A stretch of 64,000 nucleotides of DNA from assembly GCA_024683935.1 (NCBI GenBank), contig JAIKXV010000100.1:1-64000 (forward strand). Reading direction: 5' to 3'. Below are positions 8,767 to 18,898 of this stretch, in pieces. A model generated the notes under the pieces. The model was given only the letters and a program-made list of their open reading frames with translations. It was not told the origin of the DNA and ran no database searches. A program made the position numbers and the translations under genes. Numbering within the stretch: the stretch's first letter is position 1; the number at the start of each line of letters is the position of its first letter. This DNA comes from Lachnospiraceae bacterium (lineage in GTDB: Bacteria; Bacillota_A; Clostridia; Lachnospirales; Lachnospiraceae).

Positions 8767-10641
8767 CTATTTTGATAACTCTTGGAATATCCGCTCTGCT
8801 ACTGAATTTGCGTCAAGTCCTATTTCTTTTTTCAAAATATCCGGATTTCCATGTTCAACATACTTATCCGGAATAGAAACGTTGATAATATTTATATCAC
8901 CATTGTTATTATTACAATCGTTTCTATTTAAAAACTCCAGTACTTTCGCGCCATAGCCGCCACTTTGGACATTTTCTTCCAAAGTTACCAGAATTTTGGA
9001 TTTTTTCGCTTCGGAGAGAAGAATTTCTTCGTCGATCGGTTTTACAAATCTGACATTTATAAGAGAGCAATCGATATTTTTCTCCTTTAAGAGCTCACGG
9101 ATTTTCTCTCCGGTCTCCACCATGGAACCCACAGCCAATAAAGAAACATCTGTTCCTTTATAAATCACCTCAGCCTTTCCGAACTCTATCTCCTGTCTGA
9201 AATCCCTTAAACCGTCGTAGGCTGTTCCTCTCGGATAACGGATAGCCACCGGCCCGTCAAAATCCAGGGCAAACTTCATCATATCCGATAATTCCCACTT
9301 ATTCTTGGGTGCAAGGATATGCATATTCGGTATGGATGAGAGATATGAAAGATCGAAGATACCCTGATGTGTCTCCCCGTCCGCGCCGACTATCCCTGCC
9401 CTGTCAAGGCAGAAAACAACATGCAGGTTCTGTATGCATACATCATGGAGTATCTGATCGTAAGCTCTCTGAAGAAATGACGAATAGATCGCCACAACAG
9501 GTATCATCCCGCCTGCCGACAGACCTGCCGCAAAGGTGACCGCATGCTCTTCAGCTATACCTACATCAAAAAACCTGTCCGGATAGAGATTTTTGAAGCG
9601 TTTTAAGCCCACTCCGTCCGGCATAGCAGCCGTTATGGCACAGACCCTTTCGTTCCTGGAAGCGGCTTTCAGCATTACCGTGGAAAAAACGTCCGTCCAG
9701 TCCGGTTTATCCTTGTTTTTCATGGGAAGTCCCGTCTCTATATCAAAGGGTCCGGTTCCGTGGAATCTGGCAGGATGCCTCTCCGCAGGGGCATATCCCC
9801 TTCCCTTCTTGGTACATACATGGATAAGGACCGCATGATTGATCTTCTTCGCCTCATTTATGGTCCGTACCATGTTCTTTATATCATGCCCGTCTATGGG
9901 ACCGAGATAGGTTATCCCGAGATCCTCAAAGAACATGCCTGGGACAAAGAGCTGCTTTATGGAGTTCTTGTATCTCTTCAGGCTGTCAACGATCCTGTCA
10001 CCCTGAGGAACCTTTAAGATCTGTTTCTGCAGCGCCACCTTGAAGTCCTGATAGCCTTCAAAGGTACGTATACTCTGCAGATATCTGGAAATCCCTCCCA
10101 CATTTTCGGAGATGGACATATTATTATCATTCAATATGATGATAAAGTTTGTTTTCAGCCTGGCCGCATTATTCAGGGCTTCATATACCATGCCGCCGGT
10201 CAGGGCTCCGTCTCCTATAACGGATACCACCGTATAGTTCTTCTGCCGGAGGTCTCTCGCCTGGACCAGACCCAGTCCTGCCGAAACGGACGTGGAGCTG
10301 TGCCCTGTGTCAAAGGAATCGCAGTCACTCTCACTTCTCTTAGGAAAGCCTGCAAGCCCCTTAAATTTACGGAGCTCATCAAAGGCATCCTTCCTGCCCG
10401 TCAGTATCTTATGAGTATAGGACTGGTGTCCCACATCAAAGATTATCTTGTCCTCCGGGAGATCAAGAGAAAGATGCAGAGCCATTGTAAGCTCCACGGC
10501 ACCTAAATTCGATCCCAGATGTCCGCCGTTTTCACTGATCTTTTTAATTAAAAAGGTACGGATCTCCTGAGATAACAGGAGATATTCATCGGGATTGACC
10601 TCTTTTATATCATTAGGTTTATTGATCTTATCAAGTATCAT
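8767..10641 (-). CDS. dxs: 1-deoxy-D-xylulose-5-phosphate synthase
   Basis: 624 residues. A thiamine-diphosphate enzyme condensing pyruvate and glyceraldehyde 3-phosphate in the first step of the MEP isoprenoid pathway. VGHQSYTHKILTGR lies near residue 72, and the ThDP motif GDGALTGGM is followed by NDNNMSIS. The transketolase-like pyrimidine domain has DRAGIVGADGETHQG. It follows ispA by 5 bp, so synthesis of the precursor and of the prenyl chain is coupled in one operon. Confidence 0.97.
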   Translation of the reverse strand: MILDKINKPNDIKEVNPDEYLLLSQEIRTFLIKKISENGGHLGSNLGAVELTMALHLSLDLPEDKIIFDVGHQSYTHKILTGRKDAFDELRKFKGLAGFPKRSESDCDSFDTGHSSTSVSAGLGLVQARDLRQKNYTVVSVIGDGALTGGMVYEALNNAARLKTNFIIILNDNNMSISENVGGISRYLQSIRTFEGYQDFKVALQKQILKVPQGDRIVDSLKRYKNSIKQLFVPGMFFEDLGITYLGPIDGHDIKNMVRTINEAKKINHAVLIHVCTKKGRGYAPAERHPARFHGTGPFDIETGLPMKNKDKPDWTDVFSTVMLKAASRNERVCAITAAMPDGVGLKRFKNLYPDRFFDVGIAEEHAVTFAAGLSAGGMIPVVAIYSSFLQRAYDQILHDVCIQNLHVVFCLDRAGIVGADGETHQGIFDLSYLSSIPNMHILAPKNKWELSDMMKFALDFDGPVAIRYPRGTAYDGLRDFRQEIEFGKAEVIYKGTDVSLLAVGSMVETGEKIRELLKEKNIDCSLINVRFVKPIDEEILLSEAKKSKILVTLEENVQSGGYGAKVLEFLNRNDCNNNNGDINIINVSIPDKYVEHGNPDILKKEIGLDANSVAERIFQELSK

Positions 10642-10646
10642 TTCGA

Positions 10647-11570
10647 TTATTTATCACGGTTCACAAGGGATGATATGAGTTCCCGTAAAAACAGATTCTC
10701 CCTGCCGGAACGTCCCAGTTTGTCCAGAGCTCTCATCGAAAGTTCTTTCTGATCTGCCTCGGCTTTCTCTATCCCATGGATAGTAACATATGTTACTTTG
10801 TCGTTTTCGGCGTCAGAACCCACATGCTTTCCCAGAGTTTTCTCATCTCCGATGACATCCAGTATGTCATCCTTTATCTGAAAAGCAATTCCTATATCCG
10901 AACCCGTTTCTTCCATAAGCCTGATATCGGCTTCTCCTGCACCTGCCAGAGCAGCTCCCGTCATCAGGGCTGCTTCAATAAGTGCTGCAGTCTTGTTTTC
11001 ATGTATAAATAAGAGCTTCTCATTATCGATCGGCAGATGGTTCTTCTCCGAATCCACATCAGCAGACTGTCCACCGATCATGCCGTTCAGCCCTGCTTTA
11101 TCAAACAGTATCTTCAGCGCCCGGATGATACGGAGCCGGATCTCCTCCTGCTCCCCTTCGTCACTGCCGGATCCCGCAAGATCAAAGGCCTTCAGCGCGG
11201 TTTCAACGGAAAGATTAAGGAGACAGTCCCCTGCAAGCACGGCAATTCCGTCACCGTACACCGCATGGGTAGTTTTCTTCCCCCGCCTGTACATATCATT
11301 ATCCATCGCAGGCAGATCATCATGCACCAGGGAATAATTGTGGATAAACTCCAAAGCCGCCATGAAGGGCTCAATATATTCTCCCTCTCCGCCGTACATG
11401 ATAAAGGCTTCCCTCATCAGCACCGGCCTCAAGCGTTTTCCGCCGGCAGAAACCGAATACTCCGCTGCTTCACGGACTTTATCCGCATATCCTGCATTTT
11501 CGGGAATATATTTCAGAACGATATCCTCAGCTGAAGCAGTACGTTTCTTTAATTCCTCAGAGAAACTCAT
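10647..11570 (-). CDS. ispA: polyprenyl synthetase (farnesyl diphosphate synthase type)
   Basis: 307 residues. A trans-isoprenyl diphosphate synthase that adds isopentenyl diphosphate to allylic primers. The first aspartate-rich motif is in NYSLVHDDLPAMDNDMYRRG and the second is FQIKDDILDVIGD. The residues before the first motif resemble short-chain (C15) enzymes. Its start overlaps xseB by 14 bp, and dxs follows after 5 bp. C15 product length is an inference from family resemblance; geranylgeranyl specificity is possible. Confidence 0.93.
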   Translation of the reverse strand: MSFSEELKKRTASAEDIVLKYIPENAGYADKVREAAEYSVSAGGKRLRPVLMREAFIMYGGEGEYIEPFMAALEFIHNYSLVHDDLPAMDNDMYRRGKKTTHAVYGDGIAVLAGDCLLNLSVETALKAFDLAGSGSDEGEQEEIRLRIIRALKILFDKAGLNGMIGGQSADVDSEKNHLPIDNEKLLFIHENKTAALIEAALMTGAALAGAGEADIRLMEETGSDIGIAFQIKDDILDVIGDEKTLGKHVGSDAENDKVTYVTIHGIEKAEADQKELSMRALDKLGRSGRENLFLRELISSLVNRDK

Positions 11571-11802
11571 CCCCTGCCTCCTCTGTTATGACCTTAACCT
11601 TCTTTTCAACCCTGTCGATTTTCTCATTGACCGCCTTCAGAACCTTCATTCCCTTTTCGAATTCGCTGAAGGAATCCTCAAGAGAAATATCCTCCTCGGA
11701 AAGCCGGTTAACCGTCTCTTCCAGTATCTTAAATCCTTCCTCTACGGAAGCGACCTCAGTATTATCTTCAGCTGTAGCTGATCTTTTCTTTTCCGTTGAC
11801 AT
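11557..11802 (-). CDS. xseB: exodeoxyribonuclease VII small subunit
   Basis: About 81 residues from the ATG at 11802; a TTG two codons earlier (11808) is in frame but less likely. The helical core SVEEGFKILEETVNRL and FEKGMKVLKAVNEKID is the family signature. It assembles several copies per XseA to give the enzyme that degrades single-stranded DNA. It overlaps the 3' end of xseA by about 35 bp and the start of ispA by 14 bp, an arrangement typical of translational coupling. Confidence 0.92.
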   Translation of the reverse strand: MSTEKKRSATAEDNTEVASVEEGFKILEETVNRLSEEDISLEDSFSEFEKGMKVLKAVNEKIDRVEKKVKVITEEAGDEFL

Positions 11803-12985
11803 CTGCAAGGACCTTTCCGTCTCTCAGGTAAATACTGATTTTATCTCCTGTTTCAACATCATCTACGCTCTTTAAGGGCTTTCCGTCAGGCTTTTCCGTA
11901 AAGGTGTAGCCCCGGCTCAGCGTATTTAACGGAGAAAGGGCCGACAGCTTTTCGGCATACAGAGCCCTCAACGCTGTTTTCTCCCTTAAGCTCCTCATAA
12001 TGGAGGCCGTAAGCCTTTCACGGTACCTCGCCAGCTTTTCCCTCTGCAGCTTTAATCTGGCGGAGGGAGAAAGTGCCTCAAGCCTGACCTTTATTTCCGC
12101 AGCTCCTTCCCTGTACCTGAAGATCCTGTTATTCATAAGGCTCTTCAGTTTGTCTCCGTAATTCGCGATCTGATCATCGAAGCTGTTTAGATCAAATACT
12201 GCAAGCTCTGCAGCAGCAGAAGGAGTCGGAGCCCGGAGATCCGCCACCAAATCCGCAATGGTCACATCCGTCTCATGACCGGTTCCGGATATCACAGGTA
12301 CTGAGCAGTCAAAGACGGCTCTCGCAACCTTTTCCTCGTTAAAGGCCCACAGATCCTCAATGGATCCGCCGCCCCGGCCGATTATCATTACATCCGGCTT
12401 TTCTTTTTCCAGGGTCTGTATTCCTCTTACTATGGAATCCGAAGCCCCCTCTCCCTGTACCTTTGCTGGATAGAGAATGATCTCTATAAAGGGATTTCTC
12501 CTCTTTGCCACGTTTATGATGTCCCTTACCGCGGCGCCGGTGGGAGATGTGACCACACCAAGTTTCTGTGTATATAAGGGAATGGGCTTTTTGTACATAC
12601 TGTCAAACATGCCCATTTCCAATAGTTCCGCTTTTAATTCTTCAAATTTCCTGTAAAGCTCACCCATTCCGGCGGCTTTAACACTATTCACATATATCTG
12701 ATAGGTGCCGGCCTTCTCATATACGGAGATCCTGCCCTTAAGCACCACCTTGTCTCCGGCTCCCAGCTTAAAATCGAGATTAATCGCATCGGAGGAAAAC
12801 ATAACGGCCGATATGCACGAGTCTCCATCCTTCAGCGTAAAATAAATATGTCCCGAGGAATGGTATTTTACATTTGACAATTCCCCCTGAACACTGATAT
12901 CTGACAGCAGAAAGTCGTCCTCCATGACTCCCCGGATATATTTATTAACTTCTCCTACGGTCCAGACCTTTCTCTCAGCCGCCAT
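11768..12985 (-). CDS. xseA: exodeoxyribonuclease VII large subunit
   Basis: 405 residues. The N-terminal OB-fold (about 5-100) begins [18 protein letters not shown]. The catalytic region contains [22 protein letters not shown] and [14 protein letters not shown], followed by the [27 protein letters not shown] region (cited here in part). A coiled-coil C-terminal region binds XseB. It begins within the last codons of nusB (11-bp overlap). The folD gene that lies between nusB and xseA in Bacillus is absent here. Confidence 0.97.
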   Translation of the reverse strand: MAAERKVWTVGEVNKYIRGVMEDDFLLSDISVQGELSNVKYHSSGHIYFTLKDGDSCISAVMFSSDAINLDFKLGAGDKVVLKGRISVYEKAGTYQIYVNSVKAAGMGELYRKFEELKAELLEMGMFDSMYKKPIPLYTQKLGVVTSPTGAAVRDIINVAKRRNPFIEIILYPAKVQGEGASDSIVRGIQTLEKEKPDVMIIGRGGGSIEDLWAFNEEKVARAVFDCSVPVISGTGHETDVTIADLVADLRAPTPSAAAELAVFDLNSFDDQIANYGDKLKSLMNNRIFRYREGAAEIKVRLEALSPSARLKLQREKLARYRERLTASIMRSLREKTALRALYAEKLSALSPLNTLSRGYTFTEKPDGKPLKSVDDVETGDKISIYLRDGKVLADVNGKEKISYS

Positions 12986-13388
12986 TTTCCCTGACTATCC
13001 CTGCCAGAACTCCGTTCACGTATTTTCCCGCGTTATCCTGGCCGTATTTCTTCGCCAGCTCCACGGCTTCATTTATCGCTACCTTGTCGGGAACGCTGTC
13101 ATCATAACGGATCTCGTACACCGCCAGCCGGAGAATAGAGAGTTCAACCTTTCCCATTCTGGATACCGACCATTTATCGGAATGCTTCTCTATCAGCTCG
13201 TCAATTTCCGGAATAAGGGGAAGGATCTTCTCAACCTTTTCCCGTATCTCGGTGCCGGCCTCTTCATCCGCACTTCCCTCAGGAGATTCCATATAAAGCC
13301 TTATCTTCTCTGGCATATCCTCGGGGGAATTGAATTCACTCATGAATATCAGCACGAAAACGCGCTCTCTTATCAGGCTTCTCTTCAT
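12975..13388 (-). CDS. nusB: transcription antitermination factor NusB
   Basis: 137 residues, all-helical. It binds boxA RNA with S10 (NusE) in rRNA antitermination. REAVFVLIF-like N-terminus (here [13 protein letters not shown]) and the C-terminal [17 protein letters not shown] block are diagnostic. It starts in an ATGA overlap with the end of the asp23-family gene and overlaps xseA by 11 bp. Confidence 0.96.
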   Translation of the reverse strand: MKRSLIRERVFVLIFMSEFNSPEDMPEKIRLYMESPEGSADEEAGTEIREKVEKILPLIPEIDELIEKHSDKWSVSRMGKVELSILRLAVYEIRYDDSVPDKVAINEAVELAKKYGQDNAGKYVNGVLAGIVRENGG

Positions 13389-13774
13389 TCCTCGCTGCCC
13401 TTTTCCATATCTATGGCTGAAACCCTGACATCTATATCCGTAACAGAAAGTCCTGTCATATTTTCGATCGCCGCTTTCACCTTTTCCTGAACCATGCGGC
13501 TGACTTCGGGGATATTGTATCCGTACAGCACGGTGATGGTCATTTCCACATGAACTATGTTTTCGACCACCTCTGCTCTGACCTTTTTTTCATTCTTTTT
13601 CACGCCCACATAGGCCATAAGCGTGCTTCCGAGATTTCCGGCACTGACACCTACTCCTTCCACCTCTTCCGCTGCTATGGCTGCGATCTGCGCCACAACA
13701 TCATCTGCGATCTTTACATCACCCCGAATATCAGTGTTAAGAAGGGTATGATTGTCATTTTTTTCATTAGCCAT
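13385..13774 (-). CDS. Asp23/Gls24 family envelope stress protein
   Basis: 129 residues with the Asp23 core: [24 protein letters not shown] near the N-terminus (quoted only to mark residues 14-37) and [17 protein letters not shown] near the C-terminus. Equivalent to YqhY of Bacillus, which is linked to acetyl-CoA carboxylase control; Staphylococcus Asp23 is membrane-anchored through AmaP. It is the first gene of the nusB-recN operon, with a strong AGGAGG site and the promoter at 13832-13860. Its biochemical role here is unknown. Confidence 0.9.
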   Translation of the reverse strand: MANEKNDNHTLLNTDIRGDVKIADDVVAQIAAIAAEEVEGVGVSAGNLGSTLMAYVGVKKNEKKVRAEVVENIVHVEMTITVLYGYNIPEVSRMVQEKVKAAIENMTGLSVTDIDVRVSAIDMEKGSEE

Positions 13775-13831
13775 GGCTATTCCTCCTAAAATCCCTGCGA
13801 CCGGATACCAGACGCAAAAGCCGTTCTTATG

Positions 13832-13860
13832 ATTATAACAACCGGCCGGGTAAGTTGCAA
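13832..13860 (-). promoter_or_regulatory. strong sigma-A promoter of the asp23-nusB-recN-glgA operon
   Basis: TTGCAA and a perfect TATAAT on the minus strand are 17 bp apart, about 58 bp before the asp23-family start. From here to glgA (3439) the genes are spaced by under 85 bp or overlap, and I see no internal terminator, so it may drive an operon of about 10 kb. Confidence 0.75.
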
Positions 13861-13873
13861 TTATCAGCTTATC

Positions 13874-15202
13874 TCAGACCGTGAACGTCAGGGTCAGTTC
13901 CGACTTGTCCTCAATATATGTGATCTTCTCCGCATCCGGGATCAGTTCAAATATCTTCTGCTGGGTAAAAAGCACGTCGAAGAGCTCATCATATACTTCC
14001 TCAGAAGAAGCTCTTATGGTAAATGAATGGGATCCCGCTGCCTTCTCGTGGTCAAATACCGCTTTCAGCCTTTCCTCATCCATCTTCGTGAAGTATTTGG
14101 ATTCCTTCACATAGTAATATTCATCAAGAGAGCTGCACTCCGGAAGCTCTCCCCTTTCGGAAATAGTATGCGTCCGGGTCAGGATATCATTATTGCAGCC
14201 GAAATAGTTATAGCTGGTACGGCTGTTCTCACTGTGATCTATGGCGCTGTATGAGGAATCTCCCCAGGTAGTATCCACATAGCAGTATGTGCCGTCCATT
14301 TTAACGAGATTCCAGGCGTGATTCTCATCTGCAGCAGTACCGTAGACAACCGTACAGAAAATACCCATCCGATCCAGAAGGTACTTGGTAGCCATGGTAT
14401 AGCCCTGGCAGACGCTTTTATGATTCAGGAATACGGAGGCGATATTCTGATTGTCTTCAGAAGTTTCATCATACTCGGTATTATCTATTATCCATTCATA
14501 GATATATTTAACCTTTTCGTAGTCGCTGTCATCAGTGGGTACGTCTGAAAGAACCTTTTCGGCAGCCGCCTCTATCTTTTCCTGTTTTTCCTTTCTCTCT
14601 TCCTTTGGCGTATTGTATTTCCCGGTAAAATCAATACCTGTGGTCTCTTCTCCCTGTTTTTTCATTACGGCCTTATATCCGTCACAGAAAAACAGTTCAG
14701 GGTGATCCATCATACAAAGGTTAAAGATCCGGTCCACTTCGTCAGGATCCTTTGTGGAAAGAGCCACATTGTCCTCCATGGCAAAAATGGAATTATAGAT
14801 CTCTAAATATAATTTTTTTTCACTGCTGTCCAGGGTGGAAAAATAGTATGCCTTATCGTCCTCTTCGACCTCGGTGTCATCTTCCGTCTCTTCCGCTTCG
14901 GAAGATTCCTCCTCAGTTTCAGGCTCTTCCTCCTGCACCTCCGACGGTTCCGGCGATTCCTGCGATTCCTCGGGCATCTCCGGGCTTTCCCAGGAAGGCT
15001 GGGTATAATCGGGTATCTCCGCCGATTCATCTCCTGTGTTATAAATAAGGTCATAATCGCGCTCCAATATGGCTTTTATGACCTTTCCCGCCAGATACTC
15101 GGGCAGAGTGTCCACATCGCAGGCTGTAAGGTTAAAGGCAAAAAAGAAAACAAAAAAAACGGTCAGGAACCTGAGTTTAAGCTTAGTTTTCGCTGAATTC
15201 AT
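13874..15202 (-). CDS. transglutaminase-like lipoprotein
   Basis: About 442 residues from the ATG at 15202; a TTG nine codons upstream (15229) is the only other start. A lipoprotein signal peptide ends in the lipobox LTAC, so the protein should be anchored outside the membrane. A strongly acidic, Pro/Glu/Ser-rich linker follows (roughly residues 60-125). The transglutaminase-like core carries the Cys-His-Asp triad: KSVCQGY, DENHAWNL and YVDTTWGDS. Bacterial members act as peptidases or cell-surface cross-linking enzymes; the substrate is unknown. It overlaps the 3' end of prfC by about 20 bp, so it is probably cotranscribed with it. Confidence 0.85.
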   Translation of the reverse strand: MNSAKTKLKLRFLTVFFVFFFAFNLTACDVDTLPEYLAGKVIKAILERDYDLIYNTGDESAEIPDYTQPSWESPEMPEESQESPEPSEVQEEEPETEEESSEAEETEDDTEVEEDDKAYYFSTLDSSEKKLYLEIYNSIFAMEDNVALSTKDPDEVDRIFNLCMMDHPELFFCDGYKAVMKKQGEETTGIDFTGKYNTPKEERKEKQEKIEAAAEKVLSDVPTDDSDYEKVKYIYEWIIDNTEYDETSEDNQNIASVFLNHKSVCQGYTMATKYLLDRMGIFCTVVYGTAADENHAWNLVKMDGTYCYVDTTWGDSSYSAIDHSENSRTSYNYFGCNNDILTRTHTISERGELPECSSLDEYYYVKESKYFTKMDEERLKAVFDHEKAAGSHSFTIRASSEEVYDELFDVLFTQQKIFELIPDAEKITYIEDKSELTLTFTV

Positions 15203-16778
15203 CCAGTTCAAGTCCCTCGTTGCGTTCAAGAGTCATTCCTATGGACCAGCTGTTCACGAATAATAAAAGGGGATTTCCCTTAAGATCTCTTACCCTCTTC
15301 ATGTCACTGGTTCCTGTAATGGTCTCGGGATCTGTGCTCTTATCCCTTATCCATCTGATATGCTCATAGGGAAGCCGGTCAAGTATAATATCCACGTTAT
15401 ACTCATTTTCCAGTCTGTACTGGAGTACTTCAAACTGCAGTACGCCCACAACTCCCACTATTATCTCTTCCATTCCGTAGTTCTCCTCCTGGAAGATCTG
15501 TATCGCGCCCTCTTCCGCGATCTGCATTATGCCCTTTACGAACTGCTTCCGCTTCATCGTGTCCACCTGACGGACGCGGGCAAAATGCTCCGGAGCGAAG
15601 GTAGGGATACCGGAATACTTAAACTTTTCCCCGGGAGTACAGAGAGTATCTCCGATGGAATAGATACCGGGATCAAATACCCCGATGATATCCCCTGCAT
15701 AGGCCTTATCCACCACATGCCTGTCATCAGCCATCATCTGCTGTGGCTGCATCAGGCGCACTTCCTTTTCGCCCTGCACATGATAGACATCCATTCCCGC
15801 ATCAAACCTGCCTGAGCATATCCTCATAAAGGCAACACGGTCACGGTGGGCCTTATTCATATTCGCCTGTATCTTAAATACAAAGGCCGAGAATTTCCTT
15901 TCCACAGGATCAATAACGCCTGTATCCGAAACCCTCGGAAGGGGGCTGGTGGTCATCTGAAGGAAATGCTGAAGAAAGATCTCCACTCCGAAATTCGTCA
16001 GGGCAGATCCGAAAAATACCGGAGAAAGCTTACCGCTGTTCACCGCCTCCTGATCAAAGGGTTCCGAAGCCCCGTCCAGAAGCTCTATCTCTCCTGTCAG
16101 CTTTTCGTATGCTTCCTCTCCGATCGCTTCCCTGGCGGCTTCCCCATCCTTTAAGGCAATAAGGGTACGGGTACCTTCCTTCGTACCCTTCTGGGTATCG
16201 GCAAATTCCACTATGTTGCCGCTCTCCCTGTCATAAACTCCCTTAAAATCCTTTCCGGATCCTATGGGCCAGTTTACCGGACAGGTGGCAATTCCCAGCT
16301 CCTTTTCTATTTCGTCTATCAGATCAAAGGTATCCCGGGCTTCCCGGTCCATCTTGTTGATGAATGTAAAAATGGGAATACCCCTGCGGCCGCAGACCTT
16401 AAAGAGCTTTCTGGTCTGGGGCTCCACTCCCTTGGCACCGTCTATGACCATTACCGCAGAGTCGGCTGCCATAAGGGTTCTGTATGTATCCTCGGAAAAG
16501 TCCTGATGTCCCGGCGTATCCAGGATATTAATGCACTTTCCGTCATATTCAAACTGAAGCACGGAGGAAGTAACGGAGATTCCTCTCTCCTTCTCTATAT
16601 CCATCCAGTCGGATACCGCATGTCTCGCGGTGGCCTTTCCCTTTACGCTTCCGGCCAGATTGATCTGTCCGCCGTACAGCAGGAATTTCTCCGTGAGCGT
16701 GGTCTTACCCGCATCGGGGTGGGATATTATGGCAAAGGTTCTCCGCCTCAGTATTTCTTTATTAAGCTCGCTTCCCAA
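15183..16778 (-). CDS. prfC: peptide chain release factor 3
   Basis: 531 residues, a translational GTPase that recycles RF1/RF2. G-motifs are SHPDAGKTTLTEK, DTPGHQDFSED and NKMDREARD, followed by the switch-like MDIEKERGISVTSS. The start is a TTG at 16778, supported by AAGGAG seven bases upstream and by alignment of the residue block ILRRRTFAIISHPDAGKTT with the family N-terminus. The gene overlaps the preceding unknown gene by 17 bp. Confidence 0.96.
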   Translation of the reverse strand: MGSELNKEILRRRTFAIISHPDAGKTTLTEKFLLYGGQINLAGSVKGKATARHAVSDWMDIEKERGISVTSSVLQFEYDGKCINILDTPGHQDFSEDTYRTLMAADSAVMVIDGAKGVEPQTRKLFKVCGRRGIPIFTFINKMDREARDTFDLIDEIEKELGIATCPVNWPIGSGKDFKGVYDRESGNIVEFADTQKGTKEGTRTLIALKDGEAAREAIGEEAYEKLTGEIELLDGASEPFDQEAVNSGKLSPVFFGSALTNFGVEIFLQHFLQMTTSPLPRVSDTGVIDPVERKFSAFVFKIQANMNKAHRDRVAFMRICSGRFDAGMDVYHVQGEKEVRLMQPQQMMADDRHVVDKAYAGDIIGVFDPGIYSIGDTLCTPGEKFKYSGIPTFAPEHFARVRQVDTMKRKQFVKGIMQIAEEGAIQIFQEENYGMEEIIVGVVGVLQFEVLQYRLENEYNVDIILDRLPYEHIRWIRDKSTDPETITGTSDMKRVRDLKGNPLLLFVNSWSIGMTLERNEGLELDEFSEN

Positions 16779-17082
16779 TCTTTTGCTCCTTTATCCATTC
16801 TATGGCCAGGTCAAGCCCCTCTTCGGAAAAGGGGAATCTTTCCTCTATGGTGCTGTCCTTATCCCTGTGCTCGTAACCCCAGGGCTCCGGCCAGACCGTC
16901 GCGAGAAAGAAGGCCTCATTCTCACCATCTTTGCCCCATTCGCTCTTCGGAGAGAAAAAAACATTCTTCAAAGGCTCTCTTCCCAGCCGGAACCTGATCC
17001 CATCATAGGAACCGAAATAGGCTTCCCCGTAGAGATAGTGGGTAAAACCGTACATATAAGACTGACCAATATATCTTTTCAT
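16762..17082 (-). CDS. conserved hypothetical protein, 106 residues
   Basis: I do not recognise a named domain. The protein is rich in aromatic residues (GQSYMYGFTHYLYGEAYFG) and has a WPEPWGYEHRDK block and a helical C-terminus (EEGLDLAIEWIKEQK). It has no signal peptide or membrane segment, so it is probably cytosolic. It resembles short proteins I associate with Lachnospiraceae genomes that are sometimes labelled acetyltransferase-related, but no acetyl-CoA motif is visible. It lies between aspS (38 bp) and prfC (17-bp overlap), which implies cotranscription with translation genes. Confidence 0.75.
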   Translation of the reverse strand: MKRYIGQSYMYGFTHYLYGEAYFGSYDGIRFRLGREPLKNVFFSPKSEWGKDGENEAFFLATVWPEPWGYEHRDKDSTIEERFPFSEEGLDLAIEWIKEQKIGKRA

Positions 17083-17120
17083 CTGTCTGAATCCCGGCTG
17101 CGATCCTTTGATAACATTTG

Positions 17121-18881
17121 CTATTCTTCCTCAACAACAGCGATATGCACGTCGCTAAGCTGCTTTTCCTCCACCTCTGAAGGTGCTCCCATCATCAGAT
17201 CCTGGGCATTTTTATTCATAGGGAAGGGAATGATCTCACGGATCGATTCCTCCCCGGCTATGAGCATTATCATCCTGTCCACTCCGGGCGCTATGCCGGC
17301 ATGCGGCGGTGCACCGTAGCAGAAGGCATTGTACATGGCAGGGAACTTCTTCTTTACATCCTCTTCATCCAGTCCCACCTTCCTGAATGCTTCTATCATT
17401 ATCTCCGGATCATGGTTTCTGACAGCGCCGCTTGAAAGCTCCACTCCGTTGCATACCAGGTCGTACTGGTAAGCCATTATCTTCAGCGGATCTCCGGTCT
17501 TCAGCGCATCCATGCCTCCCTGGGGCATGGAGAAGGGATTGTGGCAGAATTCCAGTTCTCCCGATTCCTCGCCTATCTCATACATCGGAAAATCTACGAT
17601 CCAGCAGAATTCGTAAGACTCTTTCCTCATGTGGCCTTCAGCCTGGGGTCCTATGATCTTTATCAGGACTCCTCCGGTCTTGCGGGCCTGTTTTTCCTCA
17701 CCCGCAGCAAAGAATACGCAGTCTCCCTTTTCAAGCTTCAGTGTGCTGATAAGGGCATCCTTTCTCTCTGTCAGGAACTTTGCTATTCCTCCGGCCAGTT
17801 CGCCGTTTTCATCTATCTTTACATAGCAGGCCTTGTTTCCGGAAACAACCTCAGTATCAGCTAAAATCTTGTCTATGCCCTTTCTGGACAGTTTGAAATC
17901 AGAAACCTTCACAGCCTTTATGCTGTTTCCCTTTGCAAAGGGATTAAAGCCGCAGTCTGAAAGAACCCCGGTCACATCCTGCAGGATCAGGTCTATTCTG
18001 AGATCCGGCTTGTCGGTGCCGTAGGTATTGAGGGCATCCTCGAATTTGATGCGCTTAAAAGGCGCTTCCGAAGCCGTTTTATAAATGCCGTGACGGGCAA
18101 ATACGGGAGGCAGCACCCTCTCAAGTACATTGAATATGTCCTCCTGGGTGGCAAAAGCCATCTCCATATCCAGCTGGTAGAATTCGCCCGGAGAACGGTC
18201 AGCTCTCGCATCCTCATCCCTGAAGCAGGGCGCTATCTGGAAATACCTGTCTATTCCGGACGCCATCAGTATCTGCTTAAACTGCTGGGGCGCCTGGGGA
18301 AGTGCATAAAACTTTCCGGGATGCAGCCTTGAAGGCACAAGGTAGTCCCTCGCTCCCTCGGGGCTGGAACAGGTAAGTATAGGAGTTGTGATCTCCATAA
18401 AACCTTCATCAGTCATGGATTTACGGAGTTCGGATATAACACGGCTCCTCAGCATCATCCTGTCCTTAACGGCAGGATTCCTTAAATCCAGGAACCTGTA
18501 TTTCAGTCTGGTATTCTCATCCGCTTCCTTTGAACGGTTTATCTCGAAGGGCAGCTCATTATAACGGCATTTTCCGAGTACGGTTATATCTGAAGGAACC
18601 ACCTCTATTTCACCGGTGTCCATTTCGGTGTTCTTTGAGGATCTCTCCCTTACAGTTCCATTTATCTGCAGAGTAGACTCCGTATTGATCCCGGAGAGCT
18701 TCTCCATCATTTCCTCATTTTCTATGACTATCTGTGTCTTTCCGTAAAAATCCCTCAATATAAGGAAGCCGAGTGTCTTTGAAACCTTCCTCATATTCTC
18801 ATAGTAACCGCAGAGGGTCACTTCCTTCCCTGCATCAGATAATCTTAATTCACCGCAGGTGTGTGTTCTTGACTGAAACAT
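17121..18881 (-). CDS. aspS: aspartyl-tRNA synthetase, bacterial type
   Basis: 586 residues. It charges tRNA-Asp. An OB-fold anticodon-binding domain fills about 1-110. The class II catalytic domain has motif 2 FQIAPCFRDEDARADR and motif 3 GIAPGVDRMIMLIAG. The bacterial GAD insertion lies in between. Its length is typical of the bacterial form rather than the shorter archaeal type. hisS ends 17 bp upstream; the hisS-aspS pair is common in Clostridia. Discriminating versus non-discriminating specificity cannot be told from what I see. Confidence 0.96.
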   Translation of the reverse strand: MFQSRTHTCGELRLSDAGKEVTLCGYYENMRKVSKTLGFLILRDFYGKTQIVIENEEMMEKLSGINTESTLQINGTVRERSSKNTEMDTGEIEVVPSDITVLGKCRYNELPFEINRSKEADENTRLKYRFLDLRNPAVKDRMMLRSRVISELRKSMTDEGFMEITTPILTCSSPEGARDYLVPSRLHPGKFYALPQAPQQFKQILMASGIDRYFQIAPCFRDEDARADRSPGEFYQLDMEMAFATQEDIFNVLERVLPPVFARHGIYKTASEAPFKRIKFEDALNTYGTDKPDLRIDLILQDVTGVLSDCGFNPFAKGNSIKAVKVSDFKLSRKGIDKILADTEVVSGNKACYVKIDENGELAGGIAKFLTERKDALISTLKLEKGDCVFFAAGEEKQARKTGGVLIKIIGPQAEGHMRKESYEFCWIVDFPMYEIGEESGELEFCHNPFSMPQGGMDALKTGDPLKIMAYQYDLVCNGVELSSGAVRNHDPEIMIEAFRKVGLDEEDVKKKFPAMYNAFCYGAPPHAGIAPGVDRMIMLIAGEESIREIIPFPMNKNAQDLMMGAPSEVEEKQLSDVHIAVVEEE

Positions 18882-18898
18882 CTCTTACTCCTTCATTA

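Noticed and set aside
11557..12985. xseA-xseB overlap as a frameshift in one long gene
   Set aside because: Both subunits are complete and of normal length. Overlap of about 35 bp is common for this pair.
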